Shown one piece after another: positions 4,392 through 5,191 of a stretch of 5,191 nucleotides of DNA (position 1 is the first letter of the stretch; each line of letters starts with the position of its first letter). The DNA is from Alphaproteobacteria bacterium. GTDB taxonomy: Bacteria; Pseudomonadota; Alphaproteobacteria; UBA8366; GCA-2717185. A model generated the notes under the pieces. That model had not been told where the DNA came from and ran no database searches. It was given only the letters and a program-made list of their open reading frames with translations. The stretch lies in contig JAESSL010000352.1 in assembly GCA_016764135.1 (NCBI GenBank), forward strand, positions 1-5,191, written 5' to 3'. The position numbers and the translations under genes are program-made.

Positions 4392-5191
4392 ATGAAAATC
4401 ACCGAAATCATCACCCATCCCATAAAAATGGACTTGCCGCAGGCGAGCTGGACGGCGCATGAAATAAGCGGCGCGGCGACCCTGATCCTGTTCGAAGTGC
4501 GAACCGATGAAGGTCTGGTCGGATATGGCGAGGTCCAGGGAGGCCCGCAAAAGACTATTTGCGATCTGGCCGCGACGTTCAGCGACTGCATCAAGGGCAT
4601 GGATCCGCTCGGCCATGTGGAAATATGGGAACGATTGTTTTCCACCACCAGCCCCCGCCCCGGCGGATTGGGCGGATGGGACGGCCTGCCGGCGCCGCTA
4701 CCCCGCGCGCAACGCCCCCAGGCGATGGCCGCGATTGGCGGCATCGATATCGCCCTGTGGGATATCAAGGGCAAGGCGGCGGGGATGCCGGTCTACAAAT
4801 TGCTGGGTGGGACCCGAAAGAGCGTCTTCACTTATTCCACTGGCGGATACTACATCGAAGGCGCCCCGATTGACGCCTGCGCTGCGGAAATGGCCCGTCA
4901 TGTCGAGAAGGGCTACCGGGCGATAAAAATAAAAACCGGCGCGCTCTCGCTGAAAGACGAGATGACGCGCATCCGCGCGACGCGCGAGGCGATTGGCCCG
5001 GATACCCTGCTTATGCTCGACATGAACGCGCCCTATGGCGTGGAGGATTGCATCACCTTCGCCAACGCCGTCGCCGAACATGATATTTTCTGGCTGGAAG
5101 AACCGCTGCACTGGCACCTTCAGCCCGACGATTATGTTCGTCTGGCGGCGGCGTCTCCAATTCCACTAGCCCATGGCGAACGAGAATGGAC
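4392..5191 (+). CDS. Mandelate racemase/muconate lactonizing enzyme family protein, N-terminal part
   Basis: The frame is open from ATG 4392 to the window edge, giving 266 complete codons of an expected 370 to 400. Residues 1 to about 130 are the capping domain, which closes over the substrate, including VRTDEGLVGYGEV (36-48) and the conserved AIGGIDIALWDIKGKAAGMPVYKLLGG (114-140). The barrel then begins. YRAIKIKTG (175-183) gives the K-x-K pair K179/K181, the usual general base, as in mandelate racemase. The metal ligands appear as D210 (LMLDMN), E236 (WLEEP) and probably E263 (AHGERE), with the expected spacing of about 26 residues. The His-Asp dyad that would separate racemases and acid-sugar dehydratases from other subgroups lies beyond the edge, so the reaction cannot be assigned. 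The family abstracts a proton next to a carboxylate using magnesium. A proline/glycine-rich stretch (88-109) in the capping domain may help set specificity. It lies 66 bases after the acetyltransferase gene on the same strand. Confidence 0.92.
   Translation, partial: MKITEIITHPIKMDLPQASWTAHEISGAATLILFEVRTDEGLVGYGEVQGGPQKTICDLAATFSDCIKGMDPLGHVEIWERLFSTTSPRPGGLGGWDGLPAPLPRAQRPQAMAAIGGIDIALWDIKGKAAGMPVYKLLGGTRKSVFTYSTGGYYIEGAPIDACAAEMARHVEKGYRAIKIKTGALSLKDEMTRIRATREAIGPDTLLMLDMNAPYGVEDCITFANAVAEHDIFWLEEPLHWHLQPDDYVRLAAASPIPLAHGEREW

Overview
The window looks like ordinary chromosomal DNA from a GC-rich Gram-negative bacterium, most likely an alphaproteobacterium. This rests on the style of the proteins (a periplasmic YceI protein, a BI-1/YccA membrane protein, an FtsX-type permease of the YbbP kind), on codon use rich in GCG, GGC and CGC, and on compact spacing. 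It is an inference from protein style, not a phylogenetic placement. I see no rRNA, tRNA, CRISPR array, insertion sequence or phage gene.

Layout, left to right. (1) 1-312, plus strand: the C-terminal end of an FtsX-like ABC transporter permease, cut by the window edge. (2) 415-1020, plus: a secreted YceI-family lipid-binding protein with a clear signal peptide. (3) 1134-1880, plus: a seven-helix Bax inhibitor-1/YccA-family protein, with a plausible promoter in front and a strong intrinsic terminator behind it (1905-1939). (4) 1969-2724, plus: a DUF62-family S-adenosylmethionine hydrolase, followed after 8 bases by (5) 2733-3080, a stand-alone cyclic-nucleotide-binding domain protein. (6) 3144-3590, minus strand: a single-domain CheY-like response regulator that converges on gene 5. 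(7) 3780-4325, plus: a GNAT acetyltransferase of the phosphinothricin/methionine-sulfoximine type, divergent from gene 6 across an AT-rich spacer. (8) 4392 to the right edge, plus: the first two thirds of a mandelate racemase/muconate lactonizing enzyme-type member of the enolase superfamily.

How the genes relate. Genes 1 to 3 point the same way and all concern the envelope, but gene 3 appears to be its own transcription unit. Genes 4 and 5 almost certainly share a transcript, which pairs a SAM-degrading enzyme with a possible cAMP/cGMP sensor. Genes 7 and 8 are same-strand with a 66-base gap and may form a small metabolic operon. That gap carries a perfect 9-base inverted repeat whose right arm covers the ribosome binding site of gene 8, suggesting translational control. 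No strongly novel multi-gene system is evident. The best leads are the SAM hydrolase/cNMP-sensor pair and the hairpin before the enolase-superfamily gene.
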